Of a stretch of DNA of 64,000 bases, positions 36,943 through 46,842 are shown piece after piece. The notes under the pieces were generated by a model, which was not told where the DNA came from, did no database searches, and worked only from the letters and a program-made list of their open reading frames with translations. The stretch comes from Paenibacillus algorifonticola (lineage in GTDB: Bacteria; Bacillota; Bacilli; Paenibacillales; Paenibacillaceae): assembly GCF_000971975.1 (NCBI RefSeq), contig NZ_LAQO01000001.1, positions 124,001 through 188,000 of the forward strand, given 5' to 3'. Within the stretch, counting starts at the first letter, position 1, and every line of letters begins with the position of its first letter. Position numbers and translations under genes: made by a program.

Positions 36943-36973
36943 GAGAGGGCAGGCCCCTTGCCCCTGCCCTCTC
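36943..36973 (-). terminator. Terminator after the small gene downstream of dnaJ
   Basis: GAGAGGGCAG (36943-36952) pairs with CTGCCCTCTC (36964-36973); on the minus strand the stem is followed by TTTTTG. It separates the heat-shock side from prmA. Confidence 0.88.
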
Positions 36974-37013
36974 CCGCTTGCGAACGCCAGTACCGACTTT
37001 TATCCTTGCCCGG

Positions 37014-37208
37014 TTACATCCATTGCTCCATACTTCCGCCCGCATCCTCAATCAGGCGCATCGCCCTGTCTTTGACATGCTCTTCAAGCGTCGCGGTAAG
37101 TTCCGTACTATCTGCATGTCCATCTACACGAAGCGCTTGCAGCTTGCGCAGCGCTCCCTGCGCCGCCTCAGAATGCTCAAATACAGCGCGTATGTGTTGA
37201 TCAGCCAT
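37014..37208 (-). CDS. Small protein of unknown function downstream of dnaJ
   Basis: 64 residues from ATG 37206-37208 (MADQHIRAVFEHSEAAQGAL), 11 bases after AAGGAGG; upstream in-frame ATGs are less well placed. The beginning resembles the first strand and helix of general stress protein 17M-like domains (HIRAVFEHSEAAQGALRKL), but this is weak and the protein is short. Acidic, no membrane segment. It lies 135 bases after dnaJ and before a strong terminator, so it may ride on the heat-shock transcript. Confidence 0.7.
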   Translation of the reverse strand: MADQHIRAVFEHSEAAQGALRKLQALRVDGHADSTELTATLEEHVKDRAMRLIEDAGGSMEQWM

Positions 37209-37342
37209 AATGGGCCCAGCCTCCTTCTTCATATAGGTAGGCGGCATTCCGCCGCCCCGCTTCCTACTTTGATAGAATGGAAAACCAGCGCCATTATTAT
37301 TCGTTTTTTCGCATGCTTTCAGAAAAAAAAGACGATCCGCGC

Positions 37343-38470
37343 TTATTCGCCGCGGAACGCCTTTTTCATCCGTTCAAAAATCGATTCGTGATTTTCTGCC
37401 GTTTCTGTCGGAACTGAGCCTGTAACGCCGCCAAACTGGCGAAGCAGCTCTTTCTGTTCATCCGTCAGCTTCTGTGGCGTAACGACCGTTACTTTAACAT
37501 GCTGGTCGCCCTGTCCATATCCGCGCAGCTTTGGAACGCCTTTGCCTTTCAGGCGGAAATACGTGCCCGTCTGTGTGCCCGCTGGAATTTTCAGCTTGAT
37601 TTTCTCGGTCAGCGTCGGAATTTCGATTTCATCACCGAGTGCCGCCTGTACGAACGAAAGAGGAACCTCGCAATAAATATCGTCGTTTTCACGCTCGAAA
37701 AACTCATGCGCTCTTACGCGAATAACGATGTACAAATCGCCCGCAGGACCGCCGCGTTGGCCAGCTTCACCTTCGCCGGACAACCGGATTTGTGCGCCTT
37801 CATCAACGCCAGCTGGAATTTTCACTGTAATTTTACGCTGTTTTTTCACTTTGCCTGCGCCATGACAAGTTCCGCATTTGTCTTTGATTACGCGGCCTGT
37901 TCCGCTACAGTTGGAGCAAGCACGACGGTTGACCATTCGGCCGAACGGCGTATTTTGCACAACCTCCTGCTGACCAGTACCGCTACATACGGAGCAAGTG
38001 TCCGGCTTCGTTCCTGGCTTCGCTCCAGAGCCGCTGCAAGTATCACATGTCTCGGTACGCGGAATCGTAATTTCCGTTTCTTTGCCGAATACCGCTTCCT
38101 TGAAATCAATCGTCATTGTATATTGCAAATCGCTGCCACGCTGTGGCGCATTCGGATCACGACGGCCACCGCCGCCACCAAAGAACATATCAAAAATATC
38201 GCCGAAGCCGCCGCCGTCGAAACCGCCAGCTCCGCCGCCCATGCCTTGATTCGGGTCAACATGCCCGTATCGGTCGTAGGTTGAGCGTTTGCCATCGTCA
38301 CTCAGCACGTCGTAAGCTTCCTTGACTTCCTTAAACTGCGTCTCGGCATCTGCCGCCTTGTTGACGTCCGGATGAAACTTTCGCGCGAGCTGACGGTACG
38401 ATTTCTTAATGTCATCCGCTGAAGCGTCTTTACCTACACCCAGAACCTCATAATAATCTCTTTTTGACAA
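37343..38470 (-). CDS. dnaJ: Chaperone protein DnaJ
   Basis: Hsp40 co-chaperone that stimulates DnaK ATPase and presents substrates. 375 residues: J domain with HPDVNK (about 1-70), Gly/Phe-rich linker (about 75-105), four CxxCxGxG zinc repeats ([32 protein letters not shown]) and C-terminal substrate-binding domains. Directly followed on the transcript by a GC stem (CCGCG/CGCGG) and eight T (37323-37330), a weak terminator. 376 bases separate it from dnaK. Confidence 0.98.
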   Translation of the reverse strand: MSKRDYYEVLGVGKDASADDIKKSYRQLARKFHPDVNKAADAETQFKEVKEAYDVLSDDGKRSTYDRYGHVDPNQGMGGGAGGFDGGGFGDIFDMFFGGGGGRRDPNAPQRGSDLQYTMTIDFKEAVFGKETEITIPRTETCDTCSGSGAKPGTKPDTCSVCSGTGQQEVVQNTPFGRMVNRRACSNCSGTGRVIKDKCGTCHGAGKVKKQRKITVKIPAGVDEGAQIRLSGEGEAGQRGGPAGDLYIVIRVRAHEFFERENDDIYCEVPLSFVQAALGDEIEIPTLTEKIKLKIPAGTQTGTYFRLKGKGVPKLRGYGQGDQHVKVTVVTPQKLTDEQKELLRQFGGVTGSVPTETAENHESIFERMKKAFRGE

Positions 38471-38846
38471 ACGGTATCACCTCCGCCCATAAATGTGTTG
38501 GATAAGCTGGGACAAATGACTTTTATGTGCGCCAAGGTCGTAACTGCGAGAAAGGGTGGACTTTCGGCCGCTGTTGTTTTCTGATTTCTTTTATTATACC
38601 TCGTTGAGGATGAAATAAGAAAACAAAGGCTAATGCTTACGAAGCGGCTTTTCTACGAAAAGCTGTAGCTCTCTCCAGTTCCAACCTTTCTCTCCGTTAC
38701 TCCCGTGCTGCATATATTTCTTTTGTTCAACTTATCCTTTTAAGAAAGTATAGCTTCGTCTCCATTATTCGTCGAAGCTTTTCTAATCATGGAACAAGGT
38801 CAAAGACAGGGGAAGCCCTGTCTTTGACCTCTTCCGCACAACAAGC
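38471..38846 (-). other. dnaK-dnaJ intergenic region with terminator-like hairpin
   Basis: No gene seen. The stretch after dnaK holds a perfect 15-base stem (38797-38811 with 38816-38830, core GGTCAAAGACAGGG) around GAAG, followed by only a poor T tract. Further along are smaller stems (AGCTTCG/CGAAGCT near 38755-38775) and TATAAT on the minus strand (38593-38598), a possible -10 for a separate dnaJ promoter, with no good -35. No CIRCE element is present here. Confidence 0.6.
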
Positions 38847-40673
38847 TTAGTTTTTGTCGTCAACTACTTCGTAGTCAGCGTCAACCACATTGTCTTTGCC
38901 TTTTGCTTCCGGCTGTTCGCCTTCTGCGCCTGGCTGCCCAGCCGCTTGCTCATACAGCTTCACGGACAGCTGTTGAACAATTTCAGTCAGCTCATCAGAA
39001 GCTGCTTTAATTTCCTCCAGGTTATCGGTTGCAAGCGAGGCTGTTACTTTCTCTTTCGCAGCATTTGCTTTTTCGATTTCTTCTGGAGCAACTTTATCGC
39101 CAAGATCTTTAATCGTTTTGTCTACCGAGTATACGAGTTGGTCAGCGTTGTTTTTCGCTTCTACCAGCTCACGGCGTTTGCGGTCTTCTTCCGCATTCAG
39201 CTCGGCATCCTTCATCATTTGTTCAATTTCCGCGTCGCTTAGACCGCTGGAGGAAGTGATTGTGATTTTTTGGCTTTTGCCAGTGCCTTTATCCAGTGCC
39301 GATACGTTAACGATACCGTTCGCATCGATGTCAAAAGTAACTTCGATTTGTGGTACGCCGCGCGGTGCAAGAGGAATATCGCTCAGGGTGAAACGGCCTA
39401 GCGTCTTGTTGCCCGCTGCCATTTCGCGCTCGCCTTGCAAGACGTGAATTTCAACGCCTGGCTGATTGTCAGCATACGTCGAATACACTTGCGATTTGCT
39501 TGTTGGAATCGTTGTGTTGCGGTCGATCATCTTCGTGAAGACGCCGCCTGCTGTTTCGATACCAAGAGAAAGCGGAGTAACGTCAAGCAATACAACGTCT
39601 TTCACATCGCCAGTCAATACGCCTGCTTGAACAGCCGCGCCCAAAGCAACAACCTCATCCGGGTTTACGCCTTTGTGCGGATCTTTGCCGATCAGTTTTT
39701 TAACGGCTTCTTGAACGGCAGGAATACGCGTCGAACCGCCTACAAGAACGACTTTGTCGATTTGATTTGCGGACAGACCGGAATCGCTCAGCGCTTGACG
39801 AGTTGGTTTCAGCGTGCGCTCTACGAGGTCAGCTGCCAGTTCTTCAAATTTTGCACGAGTCAGGTTCGTTTCCATATGCTGAGGAACGCCATCTACCATT
39901 GTAATAAACGGCAGCGAAATCGTTGTCGACATAACGCCGGACAGTTCTTTTTTCGCTTTTTCAGCAGCATCTTTCAGACGTTGTACAGCCGCTTTATCTT
40001 TAGAAAGGTCTGCGCCCTGCTCTTTTTTGAATTCAGCTACAAGGTGATCGATAATGACTTGGTCAAAATCGTCGCCGCCCAGCTTGTTGTCGCCGCTTGT
40101 CGCTTTAACTTCGAAGAAGCCATCACCAAGCTCAAGAATCGATACGTCAAATGTACCGCCGCCAAGGTCATAAACGAGAATCGTTTGATCTTCTGTTTTC
40201 TCAAGGCCGTAAGCAAGAGCTGCTGCTGTCGGCTCGTTGACGATACGAAGAACTTCCAGACCTGCGATTTTACCAGCATCTTTCGTTGCTTGACGCTGGC
40301 TGTCATTGAAGTAAGCAGGAACCGTAATAACGGCTTGCGTTACTGTTTGACCTAAGTAAGCTTCTGCATCAGACTTCAGCTTTTGCAAAATGATTGCGGA
40401 AATTTCTTGTGGCGAATAATCTTTGCCATCAATACTTTCCTTATGGTTTGTACCAATATGGCGCTTGATCGAAATAATGGTGCGGTCAGGGTTAGTGATC
40501 GCTTGGCGCTTCGCGCTTTCGCCGACGATGCGCTCACCGTCTTTTTTGAAGCCAACGACCGAAGGGGTTGTACGGCTGCCTTCCGGGTTAGGGATAACGA
40601 CAGCTTCGCCGCCCTCCATTACTGCAACGCAAGAGTTTGTTGTACCAAGGTCGATACCAATTACTTTACTCAT
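38847..40673 (-). CDS. dnaK: Chaperone protein DnaK
   Basis: Hsp70. 608 residues. Nucleotide-binding domain with [33 protein letters not shown] and [11 protein letters not shown]; linker [11 protein letters not shown]; substrate-binding domain and a C-terminal tail with [13 protein letters not shown]. As in other Gram-positives the small loop of 24 residues in the nucleotide-binding domain found in proteobacteria is missing. Third gene of the hrcA-grpE-dnaK operon under CIRCE control, 64 bases after grpE. Confidence 0.99.
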   Translation of the reverse strand: MSKVIGIDLGTTNSCVAVMEGGEAVVIPNPEGSRTTPSVVGFKKDGERIVGESAKRQAITNPDRTIISIKRHIGTNHKESIDGKDYSPQEISAIILQKLKSDAEAYLGQTVTQAVITVPAYFNDSQRQATKDAGKIAGLEVLRIVNEPTAAALAYGLEKTEDQTILVYDLGGGTFDVSILELGDGFFEVKATSGDNKLGGDDFDQVIIDHLVAEFKKEQGADLSKDKAAVQRLKDAAEKAKKELSGVMSTTISLPFITMVDGVPQHMETNLTRAKFEELAADLVERTLKPTRQALSDSGLSANQIDKVVLVGGSTRIPAVQEAVKKLIGKDPHKGVNPDEVVALGAAVQAGVLTGDVKDVVLLDVTPLSLGIETAGGVFTKMIDRNTTIPTSKSQVYSTYADNQPGVEIHVLQGEREMAAGNKTLGRFTLSDIPLAPRGVPQIEVTFDIDANGIVNVSALDKGTGKSQKITITSSSGLSDAEIEQMMKDAELNAEEDRKRRELVEAKNNADQLVYSVDKTIKDLGDKVAPEEIEKANAAKEKVTASLATDNLEEIKAASDELTEIVQQLSVKLYEQAAGQPGAEGEQPEAKGKDNVVDADYEVVDDKN

Positions 40674-40737
40674 CGTGAATTTCCTCCTTATAATGGTTCT
40701 TCATTCTATACATTCTATTTTCAAAGGAAAATATCGG

Positions 40738-41292
40738 TTAGCCGCTCACTTTAACCATTGCCGGACGGAGAACCTTCTCCTTCAGCATGTAGCCTTTCTG
40801 AACTTCCTCCACAATAATTCCCTCTTCATATTCATCGGATTCCACCGTCATAATCGCCTGATGGAAGTCAGGGTTAAAAGCTTCTCCAACGACATTCATC
40901 GCTGTGAGACCTTCCTGTTCCAGCGTTTGCGTCAATTGGCGGAAAATCATATCCACGCCTTTCGCAAGTGCCTGGGCGTCATCATTGACGGAAGCTGCAG
41001 CTGTAGCCCGCTCGAAGTTATCGACTACCGGCAGCAGCTCAGTAACGAGCTTCATCGACGCATAACGCGCCAGCTCTTCTCTTTCCTTAATGGAACGTCG
41101 ACGGAAATTGTCAAAGTCCGCTTGTGTGCGAAGGTAGCGCTGCTGACTCTCGTCGAGCTGCTTCTCAAGCTCTGCGTAACGCGCATCAACCGCTTCCGCT
41201 TCATTTTGCCCAGCTTCAGCCGTTTCTTGCGATTCGACAGTCTCGTCTGCCACTAACTCCTCAACCACTTCATTTTGTTGCTCTTTACTCAC
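40738..41292 (-). CDS. grpE: Nucleotide exchange factor GrpE
   Basis: Releases ADP from DnaK. 184 residues from GTG 41290-41292 (VSKEQQNEVVEEL), five bases after GGAGGTGA. Acidic N-terminus, long coiled coil, then the beta domain signature FNPDFHQAIMTVESDEYEEGII. 39 bases downstream of hrcA. Confidence 0.97.
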   Translation of the reverse strand: MSKEQQNEVVEELVADETVESQETAEAGQNEAEAVDARYAELEKQLDESQQRYLRTQADFDNFRRRSIKEREELARYASMKLVTELLPVVDNFERATAAASVNDDAQALAKGVDMIFRQLTQTLEQEGLTAMNVVGEAFNPDFHQAIMTVESDEYEEGIIVEEVQKGYMLKEKVLRPAMVKVSG

Positions 41293-41331
41293 CCTATTCA
41301 CCTCCTTCAAATGCCGTTCGGCATTCCTTCA

Positions 41332-42357
41332 TCATTTATACCAGCGGGCCAAAAATGCAGCCATATCTTTAGATATCATATCAACCAGACTCATCACCTT
41401 GCCATACTCCATCCGCGTGGGACCGAGGATGCCGATTGTACCGAGCGGCTGCCCGTCAACCGAATAGGAAGCGGTAATCAAGCTGCAGCTGGCAATCGCC
41501 AGATTATCATTTTCCGTCCCGATGCGCACTTGTATGCCTGAAGGCAAGGAGGAAAACATTTTCATCACGGCTGGCGTTTCTTCCAGCAAATCCAAAATCG
41601 TTTTTACCTTGTCAACATCTTTGAATTCCGGCTGCGTCAGCATGTTCGTCGTTCCACTTAGAAACAGGCGATGATCATTATCAGGCTGCAGCGCCTGATC
41701 CAGTACGCTCAGCACTTCCTCACAATGATCGACGTAACGCTCAAGCTCCTGACCGACCTCAAGATAAAGCTTTGATTTCAAGCGCACTAACGGAATGCCA
41801 ACAAGCTTCGTATTCAAAATATGGACGACCTTCTCAAGCTCCTCCATCTTCACCTCAGACGGCAGCGTAATCGTGCGATTCTCGACGCGCCCCGTATTAG
41901 TGACAATGATGGCGACCGCAGAACGCTCATCCAGCGGTACAAGGCTGAAATGCTTCAGCGATGTATTGAACAGCTCCGGACCCAGCAAAATCGACGTGTA
42001 GTTCGTCAGGCTGGACAATATCGATGCCGCATGCTGAATAACCTGCTCCATCTGACTCATCTGCTCGGTGAAAAAAGAACGAACCTTCGTCATATCCGCA
42101 TCATTCAACTCTTCCATCCTCATGAGATGATCGACGTAATAGCGATAGCCTTTGGTAGAAGGAATCCGGCCTGCCGATGTATGCGGCTGCTCCAGAAAAC
42201 CAAGCTCCTCCAAATCCGCCATTTCATTACGAATGGTAGCTGGGCTGAAGCCAACATCACCGCGCTTAGAAATACTGCGTGAACCGACCGGCTCAGCCGA
42301 GCGGATATAATCATCTACGATAGCTGTTAAAATCATTCGCTGCCTATCCGTCAACAT
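41332..42357 (-). CDS. hrcA: Heat-inducible transcription repressor HrcA
   Basis: Represses class I heat-shock genes by binding CIRCE; GroEL-dependent. 341 residues from ATG 42355-42357 (MLTDRQRMILTAIVDDY), eight bases after GGAGG; the ATG two codons upstream is too near that site. Winged-helix N-terminus with SATIRNEMADLEELGFL-type recognition segment and PHTSAGRIPS, then GAF-like and dimerisation parts. Autoregulated by the CIRCE at 42389-42415. Confidence 0.98.
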   Translation of the reverse strand: MLTDRQRMILTAIVDDYIRSAEPVGSRSISKRGDVGFSPATIRNEMADLEELGFLEQPHTSAGRIPSTKGYRYYVDHLMRMEELNDADMTKVRSFFTEQMSQMEQVIQHAASILSSLTNYTSILLGPELFNTSLKHFSLVPLDERSAVAIIVTNTGRVENRTITLPSEVKMEELEKVVHILNTKLVGIPLVRLKSKLYLEVGQELERYVDHCEEVLSVLDQALQPDNDHRLFLSGTTNMLTQPEFKDVDKVKTILDLLEETPAVMKMFSSLPSGIQVRIGTENDNLAIASCSLITASYSVDGQPLGTIGILGPTRMEYGKVMSLVDMISKDMAAFLARWYK

Positions 42358-42388
42358 GCGCATTCCCTCCAAGTCATCGGCTCTGTCA

Positions 42389-42415
42389 TTAGCACTCGTC
42401 TTGATTGAGTGCTAA
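42389..42415. promoter_or_regulatory. CIRCE operator
   Basis: TTAGCACTC (42389-42397), nine bases, GAGTGCTAA (42407-42415): a perfect match to the CIRCE consensus. It lies between the predicted -10 and the hrcA start, so HrcA represses hrcA-grpE-dnaK. Confidence 0.97.
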
Positions 42416-42426
42416 TCGTTAATACA

Positions 42427-42456
42427 AAAATACCAAACCCGCTTGAGCATTGTCAA
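42427..42456 (-). promoter_or_regulatory. Sigma-A promoter of the hrcA operon
   Basis: On the minus strand TTGACA (42451-42456) and TATTTT (42427-42432) are separated by 18 bases, 12 bases upstream of CIRCE. The -35 hexamer lies inside the stem of the terminator at 42433-42466. Confidence 0.7.
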
Positions 42457-42466
42457 GTGAGTTTGG
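42427..42466 (-). terminator. Terminator of the acetyltransferase gene, overlapping the hrcA promoter
   Basis: On the minus strand CCAAACTCACTTGA (42466-42453) pairs with TCAAGCGGGTTTGG (42446-42433), 14 positions with one wobble and one mismatch, followed by TATTTTTG. The same bases form the hrcA -35/-10 region. Confidence 0.75.
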
Positions 42467-42530
42467 CATTTTTAGTTAGCCTATTTTAAGAAGATTCACT
42501 ATAATGACTTGCGGCGGCTCGGAAAAACCT

Positions 42531-43010
42531 TTACTCCAGCACTTTCAAAACTGCGATTTCATCGCAAGCGTTCTGCTTCGGACAGTTGACGCAATCGGTC
42601 CATACCTTTTCCGGAAAAATTTCTTTATCCACGACCGTAAACCCATTCCGCAGAAAAAAAGCGACCTCATACGTCAGCGCCATTACCTTCGTAATGCCCT
42701 GTTCCTTCGCCGCAGCAAGTAAGCCGTCAACGAGCTTGCTGCCTATGCCCAGACCCTTGTAGCCATCCGACATGCCAAGTGACCGGATCTCTACCAAATT
42801 ATCGCCGAGCTTCGTCAGCGAGCCGCAGCCGACAACCTGGTCGCCTACTTCCGCTACAATAAAAGAGTTTATCGAATACTCAAGCATATACCGGGTACGG
42901 GGCAGCATGATCCCTTTCTCTGCATAGCCTTGAATTAAATCAAACAATACGTCAACATCATCTTTGGTTGCTTTTCTGCACACTGCCTGCAAGCTGTCCA
43001 TTAGTTTCAT
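42531..43010 (-). CDS. GNAT family N-acetyltransferase, ArgA-like
   Basis: Cytoplasmic acetyl-CoA-dependent acetyltransferase, similar to the short N-acetylglutamate synthase-like group. 159 residues from ATG 43008-43010 (MKLMDSLQAVCRKATKDD), close behind GGGGGGAG. Acetyl-CoA loop region VEIRSLGMSDGYKGLGIGSKLV (about residues 80-100), and a C-terminus with FPEKVWTDCVNCPKQNACDE containing three Cys that might bind metal. Substrate uncertain. Monocistronic by position: hemW lies 134 bases upstream and its own terminator follows. Confidence 0.85.
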   Translation of the reverse strand: MKLMDSLQAVCRKATKDDVDVLFDLIQGYAEKGIMLPRTRYMLEYSINSFIVAEVGDQVVGCGSLTKLGDNLVEIRSLGMSDGYKGLGIGSKLVDGLLAAAKEQGITKVMALTYEVAFFLRNGFTVVDKEIFPEKVWTDCVNCPKQNACDEIAVLKVLE

Positions 43011-43144
43011 GCTGCTCCCCCCATCCGGTGCTTGTTTCATCACCATATACCTATCATTGAATAAATATACAACATCGCGCATGTTTTCTCAATAGGCAAT
43101 TTCAAAAACTCTTAATATTAATTTTCATAACTGCCCATCTCTAG

Positions 43145-44314
43145 CTAAACTTCCAAGCCAATAAACGATCCAAACACTTCATTGCCGAGCAATACGCCTT
43201 TATCCGTTAGCCTATAGCCCGCACCACGCTCATCCTCCAGACGCTCCATCAAGCCGTCATTCAAATGCTTATCAATAATCGGGCCAAAATAGCTTTCCAG
43301 CGTCTTCCCGTCAAACTGGCGGGTAAAATCAGCTGTACGAATGCCATCGAGCAGACGGAGGCCGACCATCATAAAGTCCTCCATCGCCTCAAGCTCGGAA
43401 ATCGTCTCCGTATCAAGCCGCGGCAAGCGCGACAGCGTAGCGTCAATATAAGGCTGTACCCCTTTAATATTAACATGGCGCTCGCGGTTTGCGTACCCAT
43501 GAGCACCGGCTCCGAGTCCGTAATATGGCTCGTTGCGCCAGTACGTTGAATTATGTTTGCTCTCATAGCCCGGGCGGGCAAAATTGCTTATTTCATAATG
43601 CTGATAGCCGCCAGCTTTAAGCTGCTCAATCAGCAGCAAATACATATTTAAATCCTCATCCTCTGTCGGCAGCGGCAGCTCATTGCGCTCATACAGCTTG
43701 TGGAACAACGTGTTTTCCTCCACTTTAAGGCTGTACAGCGAATAATGCGGCAGCTCGAGCGCCAGCGCCTTCTGCACACTGTCAGCCAGCAGCTCAACCG
43801 TCTGCCCTGGCAGGCCAAACATCAGATCGATCGATAAATTCGTAAACCCTGCGGCTCTTGCATTCTCCAAGCTGCGATACACATCCTCGACATTGTGAAT
43901 GCGTCCAATACGCTCCAGCAGCGTGTTATTAAACGATTGCACGCCAAAGCTGATCCGGTTCACTCCACCTGCATACATCGCCGCCAGCTTGTCAGCATCC
44001 GTCGTACCTGGATTTGCCTCCATAGAAAACTCGACATCTGGTGACAGCGGAAAATGCTTGCGGACGGCAGCGAGAAATCGCTCCATCTGCGGCGGTGTAA
44101 GCACCGTCGGCGTACCTCCGCCTACGAATACCGTATCGATGCGCTCAGGCGGCAGCACGCTGATCGTCCGCTCCATTTCGCGCTCCAGCGCATCCAAATA
44201 ATCATCCACAGGCTGGCCTTTCAGCACATAGGACGTAAAATCGCAGTAATGGCACTTATTCGTACAAAAAGGGATATGAATATAAAGCGCTCGCGGCGCG
44301 TGATGAATCGTCAT
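43145..44314 (-). CDS. hemW: Radical SAM heme chaperone HemW
   Basis: Formerly annotated as oxygen-independent coproporphyrinogen oxidase; now considered a heme-trafficking protein. 389 residues from ATG 44312-44314 (MTIHHAPRALYIHIPFC). Radical SAM CTNKCHYC, GGGTPTVLTP, NPGTTDADKL and the HNSTYW motif typical of HemW; a C-terminal HemN-like domain follows. The extra Cys of true HemN N-termini is missing, in line with HemW. It follows lepA but a terminator stands between them. Confidence 0.93.
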   Translation of the reverse strand: MTIHHAPRALYIHIPFCTNKCHYCDFTSYVLKGQPVDDYLDALEREMERTISVLPPERIDTVFVGGGTPTVLTPPQMERFLAAVRKHFPLSPDVEFSMEANPGTTDADKLAAMYAGGVNRISFGVQSFNNTLLERIGRIHNVEDVYRSLENARAAGFTNLSIDLMFGLPGQTVELLADSVQKALALELPHYSLYSLKVEENTLFHKLYERNELPLPTEDEDLNMYLLLIEQLKAGGYQHYEISNFARPGYESKHNSTYWRNEPYYGLGAGAHGYANRERHVNIKGVQPYIDATLSRLPRLDTETISELEAMEDFMMVGLRLLDGIRTADFTRQFDGKTLESYFGPIIDKHLNDGLMERLEDERGAGYRLTDKGVLLGNEVFGSFIGLEV

Positions 44315-44395
44315 GCTGTACACCTGCTTTCCTGCGGCAAGCTCTCTTCAAGCGCCAGTCCGTCATAGTGCGGCTGACTTCTTGCCTCTATCATG

Positions 44396-44421
44396 ATAAA
44401 AAGGAGAGCCCCCGGCTCTCC
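44396..44421 (-). terminator. Terminator of lepA
   Basis: GGAGAGCC (44403-44410) pairs with GGCTCTCC (44414-44421) around a CCC loop, with TTTTT following on the minus strand (44398-44402). It begins nine bases after the lepA stop, so hemW needs its own promoter. Confidence 0.9.
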
Positions 44422-44429
44422 TTCTCCCT

Positions 44430-46247
44430 CTAGCTTTCGTCGATCTTGAGCACAGCCATGAACGCTTCCTGCGGCACCTCAACGCTGCCGACCTGCTTCA
44501 TGCGCTTCTTGCCCTCTTTTTGCTTCTCAAGCAGCTTGCGCTTCCGGCTAATGTCGCCGCCGTAACATTTGGCAAGTACGTTTTTACGCATCGCCTTAAC
44601 CGTTTCACGGGCAATAACCTTGGTACCCAGCGATGCCTGAATCGGAACCTCAAACATTTGACGCGGGATAAGCTCCTTCATCTTCTGGCAAATAATCCGT
44701 CCGCGGAAGAACGCCCGGTCGCGGTGAACGATAACTGACAGCGCATCGACCTGTTCGCCATTCAGCATAATATCCATTTTCACAAGGTTGGACTTGCGAT
44801 AGCCGGACACTTCATAGTCGAACGAAGCATAACCTTTCGTGCTTGATTTCAACTGGTCGAAGAAATCATATACAATTTCCGAAAGCGGAATTTCATACGT
44901 AATCGTGACGCGGTTCGTATCCAAATATTCCATGTTAACGAATTCGCCGCGTTTGTTCTGGCACAGCTCCATAATCGCGCCGACATAATCATTCGGTACG
45001 ATAATTCCTGCTTTTACATAAGGCTCCTCGATAAAATCAAGCTTGCCCTGCTCTGGCAGGTTAGATGGATTGTCGATACTCATGACCGTTCCATCTGTCA
45101 GCGTCACCTGATAAATAACACTCGGTGCCGTCGTAATAAGCGGAATGTTGAACTCGCGCTCAATACGCTCCTGAATAATTTCCATATGCAGAAGGCCCAA
45201 GAAGCCGCAGCGGAAGCCAAAGCCTAGCGCTGTCGACGTTTCCGGCTCGTAGCGCAGCGAAGCATCATTCAGTTCCAGCTTCTCAAGCGCTTCGCGCAAG
45301 TCGTTATAATCCTGTGTTTCGATCGGATAAAGCCCGCAGAATACCATTGGATTGATCCGGCGGTAGCCCGGAAGTGCTTCCGGTGCTGGACGCTTCGCTT
45401 CGGTTACGGTATCGCCGACACGCGTGTCTTTTACATTTTTGATACCAGCAACGACAAAGCCTACATCACCGACAGCCAGTTCGTCTACAATGCCCATACG
45501 CGGCATGAACGCCCCAACCTCGATAACCTCAAACTCAGCGCCAGTCGCCATAAAACGGATTTTCTTGCCCGCTTTGATACTGCCGTCAATAACTCGGACG
45601 TAAACGATAACGCCTTTATACGCATCATAGTGAGAGTCGAAAATCAGCGCTTTAAGCGGCTGATCAGGATCACCTGTAGGAGCCGGAACCTTTGCAACGA
45701 CCTGCTCCAAAATTTCCTTAATGCCAATGCCTGCCTTCGCCGAGGCATGAACCGCCTCGCTCGCATCCAGCCCGATAACATCTTCAATCTCCTGCTTAAC
45801 GCGATCTGGCTCTGCGCTTGGCAGGTCGATTTTATTGATGACAGGAAGAATTTCGAGGTTGTTGTCGAGTGCCAAATAAACATTGGCAAGCGTCTGCGCC
45901 TCAATCCCTTGCGCGGCGTCTACAACGAGCAGCGCGCCTTCGCAAGCAGCAAGGCTGCGGGAAACTTCATATGTAAAATCGACGTGTCCAGGCGTATCAA
46001 TCAAATTGAGCAAATATTCCACGCCGTCATCCGCCTTATAGGTCAGACGAACAGCCTGCAGCTTAATTGTAATTCCGCGCTCCCGCTCCAAATCCATTTG
46101 GTCCAGCACCTGAGCTTGCATTTCACGCGAAGAAAGCGCTCCGGTGTATTCCAAAATGCGATCCGCAAGCGTAGACTTCCCGTGATCAATATGCGCGATA
46201 ATCGAGAAGTTTCTAATTTTCTTTTGTCGGTCACGTACGTCAGCCAT
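44430..46247 (-). CDS. lepA: Elongation factor 4 (LepA)
   Basis: Ribosome-bound GTPase acting in translation under stress. 605 residues from ATG 46245-46247 ([14 protein letters not shown]), six bases after GGGGG. G1 [15 protein letters not shown]2/G3 with [16 protein letters not shown]4 NKIDLP, domain II-V and the LepA-specific C-terminal domain ending [20 protein letters not shown]. Confidence 0.98.
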   Translation of the reverse strand: MADVRDRQKKIRNFSIIAHIDHGKSTLADRILEYTGALSSREMQAQVLDQMDLERERGITIKLQAVRLTYKADDGVEYLLNLIDTPGHVDFTYEVSRSLAACEGALLVVDAAQGIEAQTLANVYLALDNNLEILPVINKIDLPSAEPDRVKQEIEDVIGLDASEAVHASAKAGIGIKEILEQVVAKVPAPTGDPDQPLKALIFDSHYDAYKGVIVYVRVIDGSIKAGKKIRFMATGAEFEVIEVGAFMPRMGIVDELAVGDVGFVVAGIKNVKDTRVGDTVTEAKRPAPEALPGYRRINPMVFCGLYPIETQDYNDLREALEKLELNDASLRYEPETSTALGFGFRCGFLGLLHMEIIQERIEREFNIPLITTAPSVIYQVTLTDGTVMSIDNPSNLPEQGKLDFIEEPYVKAGIIVPNDYVGAIMELCQNKRGEFVNMEYLDTNRVTITYEIPLSEIVYDFFDQLKSSTKGYASFDYEVSGYRKSNLVKMDIMLNGEQVDALSVIVHRDRAFFRGRIICQKMKELIPRQMFEVPIQASLGTKVIARETVKAMRKNVLAKCYGGDISRKRKLLEKQKEGKKRMKQVGSVEVPQEAFMAVLKIDES

Positions 46248-46351
46248 GCCTAACCCCCACACCATCCATTATTGCTAATCATTCTTTCCATTATATCAGC
46301 AATGGAGAGCGCCAGCAATGCGGTTGCCGAAATTCCGGCAGAGCGCCTTCG

Positions 46352-46807
46352 TTAATTCGTCACCTTTTCAAACAAATCCACAATAAACTCCATGCTTCCG
46401 GTCGAAAAAGATTGCAGCAAGCCCGCCGTGCCATCCGCCAGCTTATTGACGGAAGGCTCCTGATTTTCATAAGGCATGCCCGGCAGCCGATCGTCATACA
46501 GCGCATTTTGCTCAGCAAGCTTCCGCACCTCGGCCAGCTCCTTCTCCAGCTCGGATATTTTGCGCGAAGCGGCATCCGACATGCCGGCAATCGCCTGCGT
46601 TTCAGGTACAGTTGTTCCACTGCCGCCTTCTTCTGGGCCTTGCCCAATGATCGCATCTACCGGAATGACAGAGGAAGCCCCGGTCTCCTCAATCGGCCCG
46701 TAAATCCGTTCAATGCCCGAGGAGGACATTTCAATGCCATACAATATAACAAAAACGAGTACCCCGCCGATGATTGCCCATTTAAACGCATCACGCCGCT
46801 TTCTCAT
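46352..46807 (-). CDS. YqxA-like membrane protein between spoIIP and lepA
   Basis: 151 residues from ATG 46805-46807 (MRKRRDAFKWAIIGG). One membrane helix (about residues 10-27), an extracytoplasmic Gly/Ser/Glu-rich stretch, a short coiled coil (ISELEKELAEVRKLAEQNAL, about 85-104) and a helical tail with SFSTGSMEFIVDLFEKVTN. B. subtilis has yqxA at this exact place, and the N-terminal anchor suits it, but identity is by position more than sequence. Function unknown; 35 bases after spoIIP, so possibly sporulation-linked. Confidence 0.75.
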   Translation of the reverse strand: MRKRRDAFKWAIIGGVLVFVILYGIEMSSSGIERIYGPIEETGASSVIPVDAIIGQGPEEGGSGTTVPETQAIAGMSDAASRKISELEKELAEVRKLAEQNALYDDRLPGMPYENQEPSVNKLADGTAGLLQSFSTGSMEFIVDLFEKVTN

Positions 46808-46842
46808 ACTGCACACCATCCTTTCTACTCTCGATTCGCCAA

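Noticed and set aside
39435..40355. 306-codon open frame on the plus strand across dnaK
   Set aside because: Antisense shadow of a highly biased gene; product is Arg/Cys/Phe-rich without domains and has no ribosome binding site.
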